Origin: Capnocytophaga sputigena
Lineage (GTDB): Bacteria > Bacteroidota > Bacteroidia > Flavobacteriales > Flavobacteriaceae
Direction of reading: 5' to 3'
Length of the DNA: 64,000 bases
Assembly: GCF_900446695.1 (NCBI RefSeq)
Contig: NZ_UAVP01000003.1
Location: 620,001 to 684,000, forward strand
How positions within the stretch are numbered: the stretch's first letter is position 1; every line of letters begins with the position of its first letter. The notes below the pieces were generated by a model. The model was not told the origin of the DNA, made no database searches, and saw only the letters and a program-made list of their open reading frames with translations. Shown piece by piece: positions 34,493-43,197 of the stretch. The position numbers and the translations under genes are program-made.

Positions 34493-37252
34493 CTAATCAT
34501 TAAAAGCTGCTAACTTTTTGTGATTGCGCGGGAGTTTGTCCCGCTTCTTCACTTCTTCTAAATAGAGTTCCACTACTTCCTTGCCAAAGGCTTTTACGGC
34601 TGGTGGATTAGGGCGGTCGAGGAATTCTATAAAGCGCGGTATGGGCAGGTAATCCCAAGCGAGTACATTGGCAAAGTAAGTTTTCAAGTGAGTTAAGTCT
34701 TCACCACGAGCAATCGCCTGACAAATATATTCATACGCCAAATCACGTGAGGGGCGTTTTTCAAAGAGCAAACACGCGCCTATATACAGCCAACCGCTAT
34801 GGCGTACACGCAGGTCATAACGCAAAACAGCTTCCAAAGGCAAAGTCATATCGCGCACTTGGTCAGCCTCATTCATCGTTGCCCAGAGCGCTATGTAAGC
34901 ACACAATATCGCATCAGGATAGTGGGGATTGAGGCTTAGTTTATATTCTGCCTCTTGAGCCGAAATGCATTTCCCTTCATTGGCATTGTAATAGTTGTAA
35001 AGGGTAGGACGGCTTTTATTTTTGCCATATTTGTAATAATGATTGCAGTGATAGGTGAACTCTTCGCCTACTTCACCATTGGCATAAGTTCTTTTCTCCC
35101 AACCATAACGGATATAGAAAGGTTTCACGACGCTAAGGATATTCTTTGCCTGAGTATTTTCAAATACTTTGAACTCCTCATCGGGGTGTTTTAGGCGAGT
35201 GATTTGTGTCCATAGCGGTAGAAGTGCTTCGTTTAATTGTATTTTATCGGTAATGCCTAAATAATACTGAATAGCAGGAGCATAGTCGCCTTTGAGTTGT
35301 TGGGCTTTTTCTTTGGCTGCTGCCGAAACCTCCCAAAAGAGCAGGCGGTTGCAGGCGACAATCAGGTCATCGAAGTCGGGGGCTTTGCCTTGGGCTTCGT
35401 ATTGCAAGAGCTTATCGACCAACACTTCCGCCTCTATATAGAAAGGTTCGTGCGTAGGGGTAGAAAGGAAAGGCAAGGTGTCTTTCTCTTTGAGCTTTTG
35501 GAGTGTACGTGCTATTTTATTAAAGAGATAAGGGAAGGTTTCTTTTGCTTGATTAGCAGCTATGTGCATCACTCTTGGTTTGTCGAGTTTATCGGCTTGT
35601 GTATATTTATGTTCTTTGTAGAGTTTTTGAATTTCTTTCCATTCCTTGTCGGGATCATATACAAGGGGGGTAGGGCTTTGGTTACTCCAAGAGTCTAAAA
35701 AGTGGTACAATAGTGGCATCATTCCCACAAACCACTCACGGGCGAGAAGCTGCTTGAGGTAGGGTTTTACCTGCTCAGCATAATCCGCAGGGATTTGGTC
35801 TTGCAAACGCACGAGAGCATCAAAGAAAACATCAATAGTAGCAGCTGTTTTCTCGCGGATACAATCACCAATGAGGAAGAGGGTTTCATTAGGGGTTAGG
35901 GGATAGATGATAGGGGTTAGGGTGCGAGCCGCACAGGCAGTTTTGGAGTTCTCGGACGAGGCTGACCTGTCGGACAAGTCGGACGGGGCGGATGATTCCG
36001 ATGGACTTAGAGTTGCAAGGAGGTCTTGAGCTTTGCCTTTTAGGTAATCGCGGTAAGGTGCGATGACTTCGGGGAGACCTTCTTGGTTGAAATAGGTGGT
36101 GAGTAGTTCAGCTACAGCTTCTTGTAGTTTTACATCGGGTTGGGTGAAGAGGACTGCTAATTGTTCGCGGTAGCTGACATCGGTAGGAGGGTGTTTTTTG
36201 AACTCTTTAGCCAAAATCTCTACTCCTTGAAAGAGTGCTTTAGGTTGTTTCTCTACGGTAAAGGCGAGCGGGAATTGTTGCATAAATCTCTCAAAATCAA
36301 ACTGTGGCGCATTGGCAATAGAGACGATGTATTCCATAACGGTCTTTACCACACTGCCTACTCCAGTGCCTAAAACGGCAAAGAGCGTTTGTTGATGAGC
36401 CAAAAGTTCCTCTTGGGTAGGGGCAAGCCATTTGAGCAAACGGCAGTGCCAATCGAGGTGGGGTTTCTTCCATTGGTTGAGCAATGATTCTAAAAGCTGC
36501 CCTACAAAGCTACGAGGGATTTGGTAGCCATAATGCACCAATAATTCAAATACGTCATCCCAATAGGTAGTTACCTTAGCCGAACCCAAATAATTGGTCT
36601 TGCGCAGGGTATCATCGCTTTCCCATTTGGAAAGGTCAAGCACTTTGGCTTCGATACGATAAAGCTGCAAAAGTACTTTTTCAATGGCTTCGGGATTTTG
36701 CAAGAGGAAGTTTACATCAGCGGTTACATAGCGGTTGAACATAGAGACCTCAAGAAGGTTTTTTACAAAGCGTTCCTCATCAAAAGGAATCCAGCCTTTT
36801 TTATAGAAATACCATTGGAATCCAAAAGAAAGTCCATTAATTTCTTTGTTGTAACGTTCTTTGAGTATTTTTTTGATATACTTATCAGGAGGAAATTGTG
36901 TAAAGTAGTTGATTACAGGTTCAAAATAATAAGAAGCCAAGATAGCATAAGGAGTTACTTGATAAGTTTCACCATAATAATTCTCCTTATCAATCATCGC
37001 TTTGGCAATATCGTTTTCTTCACGCACCATAGTGATCAGGGCATAGTTAAGCGCTTGAAAAATTTTATCTTTATAGCGATAAGTATCCTTTTTATCAACG
37101 TTCTTTTGTGGAAAATCTTTTTCTGAATAGGGGTCTAATACCCTAATAGCTGCTATAGTTTCATAACGCTCACTATCGGTAAGCTGACTTGTTATATTTA
37201 AAATAGCTGAGAAATCGCCTTCAGCAATGGCGGTGATGAGTGCTTGATTCAT
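34493..37252 (-). CDS. Large DUF6493-like protein, paralogue 1 of the array
   Basis: 919 residues, the longest of the four and first in the run. It shares EVIAPYRDYLKGKAQ (about 400-414) and the C-terminal block RHSGWLYIGACLLFEKRPSRD with paralogue 4, to which it looks closest. The N-terminal half differs from the others. Its hinge (about 417-452) is of another make: SESSAPSDLSDRSASSENSK followed by TACAARTLTP, from a TCGGAC-rich stretch plus the 19-mer repeat. No signal peptide, membrane helix or catalytic motif is evident. A -7 box lies 50 bases upstream. Function unknown. Confidence 0.8.
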   Translation of the reverse strand: MNQALITAIAEGDFSAILNITSQLTDSERYETIAAIRVLDPYSEKDFPQKNVDKKDTYRYKDKIFQALNYALITMVREENDIAKAMIDKENYYGETYQVTPYAILASYYFEPVINYFTQFPPDKYIKKILKERYNKEINGLSFGFQWYFYKKGWIPFDEERFVKNLLEVSMFNRYVTADVNFLLQNPEAIEKVLLQLYRIEAKVLDLSKWESDDTLRKTNYLGSAKVTTYWDDVFELLVHYGYQIPRSFVGQLLESLLNQWKKPHLDWHCRLLKWLAPTQEELLAHQQTLFAVLGTGVGSVVKTVMEYIVSIANAPQFDFERFMQQFPLAFTVEKQPKALFQGVEILAKEFKKHPPTDVSYREQLAVLFTQPDVKLQEAVAELLTTYFNQEGLPEVIAPYRDYLKGKAQDLLATLSPSESSAPSDLSDRSASSENSKTACAARTLTPIIYPLTPNETLFLIGDCIREKTAATIDVFFDALVRLQDQIPADYAEQVKPYLKQLLAREWFVGMMPLLYHFLDSWSNQSPTPLVYDPDKEWKEIQKLYKEHKYTQADKLDKPRVMHIAANQAKETFPYLFNKIARTLQKLKEKDTLPFLSTPTHEPFYIEAEVLVDKLLQYEAQGKAPDFDDLIVACNRLLFWEVSAAAKEKAQQLKGDYAPAIQYYLGITDKIQLNEALLPLWTQITRLKHPDEEFKVFENTQAKNILSVVKPFYIRYGWEKRTYANGEVGEEFTYHCNHYYKYGKNKSRPTLYNYYNANEGKCISAQEAEYKLSLNPHYPDAILCAYIALWATMNEADQVRDMTLPLEAVLRYDLRVRHSGWLYIGACLLFEKRPSRDLAYEYICQAIARGEDLTHLKTYFANVLAWDYLPIPRFIEFLDRPNPPAVKAFGKEVVELYLEEVKKRDKLPRNHKKLAAFND
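35922..35940. repeat. GTGCGAGCCGCAC repeat inside paralogue 1
   Basis: Exact copy of the 19-mer at 10474, in frame. It is flanked by AGGGGTTAGGG words (35891-35920), which also occur between genes at 59613-59630, and by TCGGAC words like those at 19402-19460. Confidence 0.8.
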
Positions 37253-37301
37253 TTTTGTTTTTGATTTTTTATTATTGAATTTGATTATTTATTTGATATG
37301 G

Positions 37302-37309
37302 CAAACATA
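37302..37309 (-). promoter_or_regulatory. -7 box of the DUF6493 array
   Basis: TATGTTTG read leftward matches TAnnTTTG, 50 bases before the first ATG of the array. No clear -33 is seen. The four genes downstream have gaps of 13-35 bases and no other box was noted, so one transcript is likely. Confidence 0.45.
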
Positions 37310-37329
37310 GTAAGCAGGGGCACTGCATC

Positions 37330-39288
37330 TTATCCTCGAAAACGTTTATAGAGAATACTTTCCTTTTCGCTACTACCTCTCTCGAGGATTTCTTTGCGGA
37401 AACGTGTAGCTACTGTTTTGTTGAAAAAGCCTGCTTCTTTAAATATTTTCAAAGCTCCTTCCTCTAAGGCTTCCGACCATTTGTAGCTGTAATAGCCTGC
37501 GGCATAACCTCCACTGAAAATATGTGAGAAAGCAGGAGAAATACACATCTCATCTATAGGTGGATAGAGTTGTGTTGCTTTGGTAACTGTCTGTTCAAAA
37601 GTGCGAACATTTTCAAGACGTTCCAAATGAGGATAGGTATGCCACTCCATATCTAAAAATCCAAAATTTAACTGACGCACATTCAAAATGCCTTTCATAA
37701 AGTCTTCAACAGCTTTTACTTTCTTCACCCATTCTATAGGCAGAGGTTCCCCCGTTTGGTAATGAGTGGCAAAAAGGCGCAAAGTTTCTTCTTCATAACA
37801 CCAATTTTCCATCAGCTGACTGGGGAGTTCTACAAAGTCGCGGGCTACATTGGTACCACTGAGCGAAGGATAGGTTACCTTGGAAAGTATTCCGTGAAGA
37901 GCGTGTCCAAACTCGTGAAAGAGGGTCGTTAGCTCGCTGAAGGTGAGCAAAGAAGGAGCGGTATCTGTTGGGCGGGTGAAGTTGCACACTATAGAGATGT
38001 GCGGACGGGAATCGTTCCCCTGTTCATCTCTATACTGCTCCTTGTACGAGGTCATCCACGCCCCATTGCGTTTGCCTGCACGAGGGAAAAAATCGGTGTA
38101 GAAAAGGGCGAGATAATTGCCGTTTTCATCGGTTACTTTGTAAGTTTGGACTTCGGGGTGGTATTTTTCTACCTCATTGGTAAGAGTGAAGTGCAAGCCG
38201 TAAAGCTTATGTGCCACCGCAAACATTCCTTCCACTGCCTTATCTAATGCCAAATAAGGTTTGAGGAGCGAATCGTCTATTTGGTAGCGCTCTTGTTTCA
38301 GCTTTTCGGCATAATAAGCAAAATCCCACTGCTGAAAATCGGTGAGACCAGATAAGGTTTTGAGCTCTTCTAATTCCTTAAGTGCTTGAGGTTTATCTTT
38401 TTCTAATTGTTCGTTGAGGAAAGCTATCACCTTTTCGGGGGTTTCCGCCATACGTTCTTCTAAAGCAAAAGTAGCATAATTAGGGTAGCCTAACAAAGAG
38501 GCGCGTGCTTGTCGCAATTGGGCGATACGCAACACATTGGTTTCGTTGTTGTAGGCACTCTCTCCCGCACAACGACTGTGATAATCGGTGAAGAGTTTCT
38601 GACGCAAGTCGCGGTTATCAGCATATTTCATTACCGCAGTATATACAGGTAAATCGAGGGTAATGACCCAGCCTTGTACATTGCGTTTTTTAGCTTCTTG
38701 CGCGAGCATTTCAAGGACAAAATCAGGTAGCCCACTGAGGGTATTTTTATCGGTAATTACCCATTGGTAATGTTGGGTCTCTGCCAATGCATTCTCAGAG
38801 AATTTTAGTTTGAGTGTGGCTAACTCTTTGTCTATTTTTCTCAAACGCTCTTTGTCATCAAGTGACAAATTCGCGCCATTACGAGTAAAACTTTTGTAAG
38901 TTTTTTCAAGGAGTGTCTGTTGTTCTGCAGTGAGTGATAGGTTTTCGCGCTGGTCATACACTGTTTTTACTCGCTTGAATAGGGCTTCATTCAGGCGGAT
39001 ATCATTGCCGTAGTCAGTAAGCAGGGGTGAGATGCGTTGGGCTTCGGCTTGCAGAGCTTCGTTAGTCTCGGCACTGTTGAGGTTGAAGAACATAGCCGTA
39101 AGTCGGTCGAGTTCTAAGCCTGTGTAAGCCAAGGCTTCTATTGTATTTTTAAAAGTAGCGGGTTCAGGATTTTGGGTAATACTATTGATTTGGGCAAGGC
39201 TTTCGGCGATAGCTTTTTCGATAGCTGGCAGATAGTCAGTAGGAGTAAAGCGCGAAAAGGGCGCCGCGTTATAAGGGGTTTGAAACAT
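37330..39288 (-). CDS. M3 family zinc metallopeptidase (Dcp/oligopeptidase A type)
   Basis: 652 residues without a signal peptide, so probably cytoplasmic. The zinc motif is LFHEFGHALHG (about 435-445), with the third ligand expected in the downstream PSQLMENWCYEE segment, and substrate-binding SGGYAAGYYSYKWSEALE near the C-terminus is typical of M3A enzymes. The family cleaves short peptides, either as dipeptidyl carboxypeptidase (Dcp) or oligopeptidase A; the sequence alone does not decide. A full promoter lies just upstream. Confidence 0.93.
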   Translation of the reverse strand: MFQTPYNAAPFSRFTPTDYLPAIEKAIAESLAQINSITQNPEPATFKNTIEALAYTGLELDRLTAMFFNLNSAETNEALQAEAQRISPLLTDYGNDIRLNEALFKRVKTVYDQRENLSLTAEQQTLLEKTYKSFTRNGANLSLDDKERLRKIDKELATLKLKFSENALAETQHYQWVITDKNTLSGLPDFVLEMLAQEAKKRNVQGWVITLDLPVYTAVMKYADNRDLRQKLFTDYHSRCAGESAYNNETNVLRIAQLRQARASLLGYPNYATFALEERMAETPEKVIAFLNEQLEKDKPQALKELEELKTLSGLTDFQQWDFAYYAEKLKQERYQIDDSLLKPYLALDKAVEGMFAVAHKLYGLHFTLTNEVEKYHPEVQTYKVTDENGNYLALFYTDFFPRAGKRNGAWMTSYKEQYRDEQGNDSRPHISIVCNFTRPTDTAPSLLTFSELTTLFHEFGHALHGILSKVTYPSLSGTNVARDFVELPSQLMENWCYEEETLRLFATHYQTGEPLPIEWVKKVKAVEDFMKGILNVRQLNFGFLDMEWHTYPHLERLENVRTFEQTVTKATQLYPPIDEMCISPAFSHIFSGGYAAGYYSYKWSEALEEGALKIFKEAGFFNKTVATRFRKEILERGSSEKESILYKRFRG

Positions 39289-39315
39289 ATAATTATCTTT
39301 TAATTAATGAAAGGG

Positions 39316-39346
39316 CAAAGATAGTTTTTTATATACATAAAACAAA
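39316..39346 (-). promoter_or_regulatory. Promoter of the M3 peptidase gene
   Basis: TATCTTTG read leftward at 39323-39316 and TTTG at 39346-39343 with a 19-base spacer, an exact consensus fit. The -33 element overlaps the edge of the upstream gene's terminator. Confidence 0.75.
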
Positions 39347-39379
39347 AAAAGCTGCTTGATTTCTCAAACAGCTTTTTTT
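39344..39379 (-). terminator. Intrinsic terminator of the DUF4197 gene
   Basis: Stem AAAAAAAGCTG (39344-39354) with CAGCTTTTTTT (39369-39379) and an inner TTGA/TCAA extension. Read leftward it ends in a seven-T run. Confidence 0.85.
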
Positions 39380-39412
39380 ATTTTTTGATACCTGATACCT
39401 AATGCCTGATAC

Positions 39413-40123
39413 CTACTTATCTTGCATCGCAAATACTGATTTCAACAAAGGAGTAGTACGCGCTGCTATATTAGTGCGTATTTCCTTTTCTTTGTCGCCT
39501 ACTTTCACGAATAAACCATTGATAGCTTGTTCTGTAACGTATTTGGTGAGATTTGCCTCAACAGGTTTCACCAATGGAATTTGGTTGTATTTATTGATGA
39601 TATTTTCCCAAACTTTATCAGCACCTACTTCGCTAAGCGACGATTGGATTTTAGGAGCAAAAGCACTTTCCAATGAGCTGTAAGTAGTATTTTTCAAATA
39701 GGTAGTGGCGGCAGTATTATCACCTTTGAGGATGTTCATCGCATCGGTAAAGGTCATATTTTGTATAGCTGAAAGAAAAATAGGTTTTGCCTGACTCACC
39801 GCATTTTCAGCAGCTTCGTTCAGCACTTTAAGTCCTTGGTCTGCTAAAGAGCCCAAGCCGATAGAACGCAAGGTTTTATCTACTTTTTGAAGTTCTTCGG
39901 GCAAAAGGATACGCACTGCTTGGTCTTTAAAATAACCACCGTTCTTGCTCAATAGGTCTACCCCACTGCTCACGCCCAATTCGAGCGCTTGCTTGAGACC
40001 ACTGGCTACGTTAAAACCGCTGCCACCTTGTGAAGTGTTATTCAATACTTGTTGCAATTCGTTGCAACTGTTCAACGATAGAGAGCCCATAGCTAAGAGC
40101 CCTAAAAACATTAGTTTTTTCAT
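39413..40123 (-). CDS. DUF4197 lipoprotein
   Basis: 236 residues with a lipoprotein signal (GLLAMGSLSLNSC, Cys at about 20). The body matches the DUF4197 pattern: ASGLKQALELGVSSGVDLLS at the start, then MTFTDAMNILKGDNTAATTYL and the late PLVKPVEANLTKYVTEQAINGLF. It is a helical protein of unknown function, common in Proteobacteria and Bacteroidota and probably periplasmic. It overlaps the upstream membrane protein gene by four bases (ATGA), so it is translationally coupled to it. Confidence 0.88.
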   Translation of the reverse strand: MKKLMFLGLLAMGSLSLNSCNELQQVLNNTSQGGSGFNVASGLKQALELGVSSGVDLLSKNGGYFKDQAVRILLPEELQKVDKTLRSIGLGSLADQGLKVLNEAAENAVSQAKPIFLSAIQNMTFTDAMNILKGDNTAATTYLKNTTYSSLESAFAPKIQSSLSEVGADKVWENIINKYNQIPLVKPVEANLTKYVTEQAINGLFVKVGDKEKEIRTNIAARTTPLLKSVFAMQDK

Positions 40124-40851
40124 AGATTCTTATTATTATTTGATGTGATTCCTCTTTCTTCAGTGTAGAGTGCATAGAATGTAGCAAACATAAAAGGCAA
40201 AGAAAAAATAAGCCCAATGCCAAAAAATAAAGCACCCAATATAGTTATAATCCCTCCCACTAATCCTGAGAGAAAAACTGTGCCAAAATTGAGCCTTACA
40301 CGCTCAACACTATCTCCTACAGCTTGTTCGAATGACTGATTTTCAAAAATAATTATAGGTATTACAAAGGTTAATATAAGAGAAATAAAAATATTGAAAA
40401 GTGTACTCAATATAGGAAGTTCAAAAAAATTCATCAAAAGGGAAAGCAATGAGGTAGCCACTGTAAGTAAGGCAGCATAGGTTAGCAAGCGCCTCGTGTA
40501 TGGTGAGTTATAGTGTACAAAGAAATAATCAAGTGAGGCAGGTTCTCCTTGATCTACTTTCCTAAAATTCTCATAGAACCCTGCTACCAATGGTGTTATG
40601 GCACAGATGATAAAGATGCCTAATAGATGCAATTTCACTTTTACAATAATCCTTTGCGTCTCTGATTGATAATCATAAGGATTTCTTATTGTCTCAGTAA
40701 ATTCACCTATTCCTGCTCCTAAAGCCAAAGGTAAGAAAAATACATATAATATAGTTACGATTACAACGAGGAGTAAAGCTCCCAAGATAAGGGTTGCGAG
40801 GCTACTCTTATAGAGATTGCCTGCGCGGCTTAAAACATTGGATACTGACAT
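40120..40851 (-). CDS. Multi-pass membrane protein, paralogue of the next gene
   Basis: 243 residues with about six hydrophobic segments. N-terminus (SNVLSRAGNLYKSSLATLILGALLLVV) and overall layout match the product of 40877-41584, so the two arose by duplication or form a heteromer. A central FFVHYNSPYTRRLL corresponds to LFAYYHVRETNDIL in the partner. No transport signature is evident; DUF4013-like membrane proteins have a similar look. It sits between its paralogue and a coupled lipoprotein gene. Confidence 0.75.
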   Translation of the reverse strand: MSVSNVLSRAGNLYKSSLATLILGALLLVVIVTILYVFFLPLALGAGIGEFTETIRNPYDYQSETQRIIVKVKLHLLGIFIICAITPLVAGFYENFRKVDQGEPASLDYFFVHYNSPYTRRLLTYAALLTVATSLLSLLMNFFELPILSTLFNIFISLILTFVIPIIIFENQSFEQAVGDSVERVRLNFGTVFLSGLVGGIITILGALFFGIGLIFSLPFMFATFYALYTEERGITSNNNKNL

Positions 40852-40876
40852 AATATAAAATATTTTAATTTGTTAC

Positions 40877-41584
40877 TTATTTGTTACTTGTCGCTTGATA
40901 GATACTAAAAATACCTGCTAACAAATAGGAATAAGTAACTGTTACTCCTATCCCAAAGGCAGAAAGCCCTATCAATAAGCATACCATTCCAAAGGCGGTA
41001 ACGATAAGGGCTGTAAAAGGTGCTCTCATTATCCGTTGGTAACTATGTCCCATTGCTTTGAAAAGCGACTTTCCCTCCAATACAATGATGGGAACAGTGA
41101 GTACAAACACTAAGGATATGATAGTGGTAAGCGCTAAGCCTAAAGCAGCTGTTCCTATAACGATAGCACCTACTGAAACTAAGGTTTTTAAGCACATTTG
41201 CAAAATCACATGTCCTAAAATATCATTGGTTTCACGCACGTGATAGTAAGCAAAAAGGTTGCGGAAGGAAGGGCGGCTACCAGCTATCACCTCGACGTAA
41301 TTTTTATAAACTCCCGCTGTGAAAGGGGTAATAATTCCATCGATTAGCAAGCAGAAAAACCAAAATTTTATCAGGAAATGAGGTTGATTTACATAAGCAG
41401 TCAATCTTTCGGGGTTTTTGCTGAGTTCTACGATTCCCTCAATAGGCATTCCCCAAATGGTGGTGAGTAGCAAAGCGTATATAGTGAAAACTACCACAAA
41501 GAGGAGAAGAGCTCCCAAGAGGTGTATACCAAAAGTAGCTTGTACTAATTTTAATGCATTGATAAATACGTTCGATAATTTCAT
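40877..41584 (-). CDS. Multi-pass membrane protein, paralogue of the previous gene
   Basis: 235 residues, about six hydrophobic segments. Starts MKLSNVFINALKLVQATF and shares with its neighbour the SNV start, LGALLLFVVVFTIY, an exposed loop before LFAYYHV, and a conserved FVLTVPIIVLEGKSLFKAMGHS near residues 160-185. Gaps on both sides are short (25 bases downstream, 9 bases to the DUF3822 gene), so it belongs to a leftward operon 43073 to 39413. Function unknown. Confidence 0.75.
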   Translation of the reverse strand: MKLSNVFINALKLVQATFGIHLLGALLLFVVVFTIYALLLTTIWGMPIEGIVELSKNPERLTAYVNQPHFLIKFWFFCLLIDGIITPFTAGVYKNYVEVIAGSRPSFRNLFAYYHVRETNDILGHVILQMCLKTLVSVGAIVIGTAALGLALTTIISLVFVLTVPIIVLEGKSLFKAMGHSYQRIMRAPFTALIVTAFGMVCLLIGLSAFGIGVTVTYSYLLAGIFSIYQATSNK

Positions 41585-41593
41585 AGGGTTAGG

Positions 41594-42436
41594 TTAAAAT
41601 GATTGTGCCAGCACGAAATTCCTGCGAATGAGCTGTTCATCCATTCCCGCTGCAAAGTTTTGTTTGTGATATTTTATGAGGTATATATGTCGTACGTAGT
41701 ATTTTACTTTGCTGTAAAACAGAGCTGTAGGATCTACTTCGCCTGTGATGTAGATAGGCACTTGCTCGGTATCAATATCTAATTGTTCAATAGAAAAAAG
41801 GATGTAGTAGAGAAAATCTTCAATAGTTTCATAGCTAAAGCGATTGAAATAGTAGAGCTTTTTATTTCTGAAGACTACAAAGTAGAAAGAGCCTACTTCG
41901 GCGTAAATATACATTACTTCCAAAGCGTGTGAGGAGTAATGTTTGAGGAACATTTTGAGCAGTGAGGTAGCGAAATGCTGATAGTCGAACCTGCCATAAT
42001 AAGAGAGCAAAGCATTGTTTACAAGAATGTTAGGCACGTAGGCATTTACTGTTTCGACAGAGAGAATCTTATCGATTTCCACAGTTTCGGGGGCGACATT
42101 GTTTATATCGATGCTGTACTTAAGATAGTCCAACATCTCGTCCTTACCGCCGTACAGAGATTGTGGGATAAGGGCAAAAAGAGAAGTGTTGTGCAAAACC
42201 CTGATGGTGGTAAAATCTTGGCGAAGGTCTTCTTCACTTTGGATTACACGTTCTACTTGTTCATTTATTTCTTCCTGAGTTTTATAGCTAAAATTCACAG
42301 GAAAATTGTAGATAGATTCCACGCAGGTAAGCACAGGGTTAAACACACAAAAAGAAAGTCCATCCAAGTTGATTTGAATGGACAATTCCTTGAAATACGT
42401 TTCTAAATGTTTATTGTTTTGCGATTTTTGCGTCAT
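41594..42436 (-). CDS. DUF3822 family protein
   Basis: About 280 residues from ATG 42436 (MTQKSQNNKH); an ATG at 42457 is possible but extends the overlap with the upstream gene. The sequence fits DUF3822 of Bacteroidota, an actin/hexokinase-like fold family: LSIQINLDGLSFCVFN at the start, ALLSYYGRFDYQHFATSLL, VMYIYAEVGSFYFVVFRNKKLYYFNRF and YITGEVDP. These proteins are often encoded beside an RNA methyltransferase gene (RsmD). That is not so here. Role unknown. Confidence 0.8.
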   Translation of the reverse strand: MTQKSQNNKHLETYFKELSIQINLDGLSFCVFNPVLTCVESIYNFPVNFSYKTQEEINEQVERVIQSEEDLRQDFTTIRVLHNTSLFALIPQSLYGGKDEMLDYLKYSIDINNVAPETVEIDKILSVETVNAYVPNILVNNALLSYYGRFDYQHFATSLLKMFLKHYSSHALEVMYIYAEVGSFYFVVFRNKKLYYFNRFSYETIEDFLYYILFSIEQLDIDTEQVPIYITGEVDPTALFYSKVKYYVRHIYLIKYHKQNFAAGMDEQLIRRNFVLAQSF

Positions 42437-43073
42437 AAGAAGTTGGCCAGTTACCATTTACGGTGATTTCTTTTAGTGAACCTACTTGGATATTAGGACC
42501 TCTTACATCTTCTACTGAAGTTTTTTGAATTTCTTTAGCTACTAAGCCTTCATCTAAACCTTCTAGTATATCTTTTTTAGGCACATAAACTTGGAAGACT
42601 GATGATTTTACACCGTTTTTATCGGTAATTTCATCTGTTTCCATTATAAATTTACCTGGTCTCACACCTTTGAAAGTAGGTAAATCACCCATAGTTTTGT
42701 AACGAGTATCGTTTTTAAACAACGAATCTTTTACTGATACATATCCTAAGGTATCAATACGCACTCCTTGACGCATCACGTCAATGTTAAAACCTTTGTC
42801 GAACTCTACCCAGCTAGTATCGCGTTGAGAAGTGATGGTAAAGCGTGCATTTTCTACAAACTTAGTAAGTTCGTCGAAATTTTTAGCGTAAACACCATTA
42901 ATTTTTAAATAAGCATCTTGAACATTGCGAATGTCCTTCAACTTTTTGATCACCTCAGTGTAGCGATTTTCCTTAATTTTGTTAAATTCAATAGGACCTG
43001 TGATAGATCTGTAAATTAGGAAGCAGAACACGAATCCTAATAGATAAAATGCAATTTGTAAGATTTTTTTCAT
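42411..43073 (-). CDS. Membrane-anchored protein of unknown function
   Basis: 220 residues: one N-terminal membrane helix (ILQIAFYLLGFVFCFLIY) followed by a soluble domain, probably periplasmic. The region just after the helix (EVIKKLKDIRNVQDAYLKINGVYAKNFDELTKFV) has the rhythm of type II pseudopilins and related anchored proteins, but the pilin cleavage motif is absent. Overlaps the DUF3822 start by 26 bases. It has a -7 box (43126-43119) of its own, so it heads the operon. I do not recognise a function. Confidence 0.72.
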   Translation of the reverse strand: MKKILQIAFYLLGFVFCFLIYRSITGPIEFNKIKENRYTEVIKKLKDIRNVQDAYLKINGVYAKNFDELTKFVENARFTITSQRDTSWVEFDKGFNIDVMRQGVRIDTLGYVSVKDSLFKNDTRYKTMGDLPTFKGVRPGKFIMETDEITDKNGVKSSVFQVYVPKKDILEGLDEGLVAKEIQKTSVEDVRGPNIQVGSLKEITVNGNWPTSYDAKIAKQ

Positions 43074-43118
43074 CGTTTTAATATTATATTAAATAAATTT
43101 TTTTTGACTGGCATAGCG

Positions 43119-43126
43119 CAAAACTA
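43119..43126 (-). promoter_or_regulatory. -7 box of the anchored protein/DUF3822 operon
   Basis: TAGTTTTG read leftward matches TAnnTTTG, 46 bases before the ATG at 43073. Divergent to the rightward box at 43170-43177. No -33 was identified. Confidence 0.45.
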
Positions 43127-43169
43127 CAATCTTTTTTTGAAACTAAAAAATTATTTTAACTTTTTTTTA

Positions 43170-43177
43170 TATTTTTG
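43170..43177 (+). promoter_or_regulatory. -7 box of the RecD/Pif1-like helicase gene
   Basis: TATTTTTG matches TAnnTTTG, 21 bases before ATG 43198. A GTG start at 43177 would overlap this box, so it is rejected. Confidence 0.5.
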
Positions 43178-43197
43178 TGCGCTCAATACTTTTTACG

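Noticed and set aside
43177-43197. GTG start of the RecD/Pif1-like gene
   Set aside because: The GTG overlaps the end of the TATTTTTG box, so it cannot be translated from that transcript.
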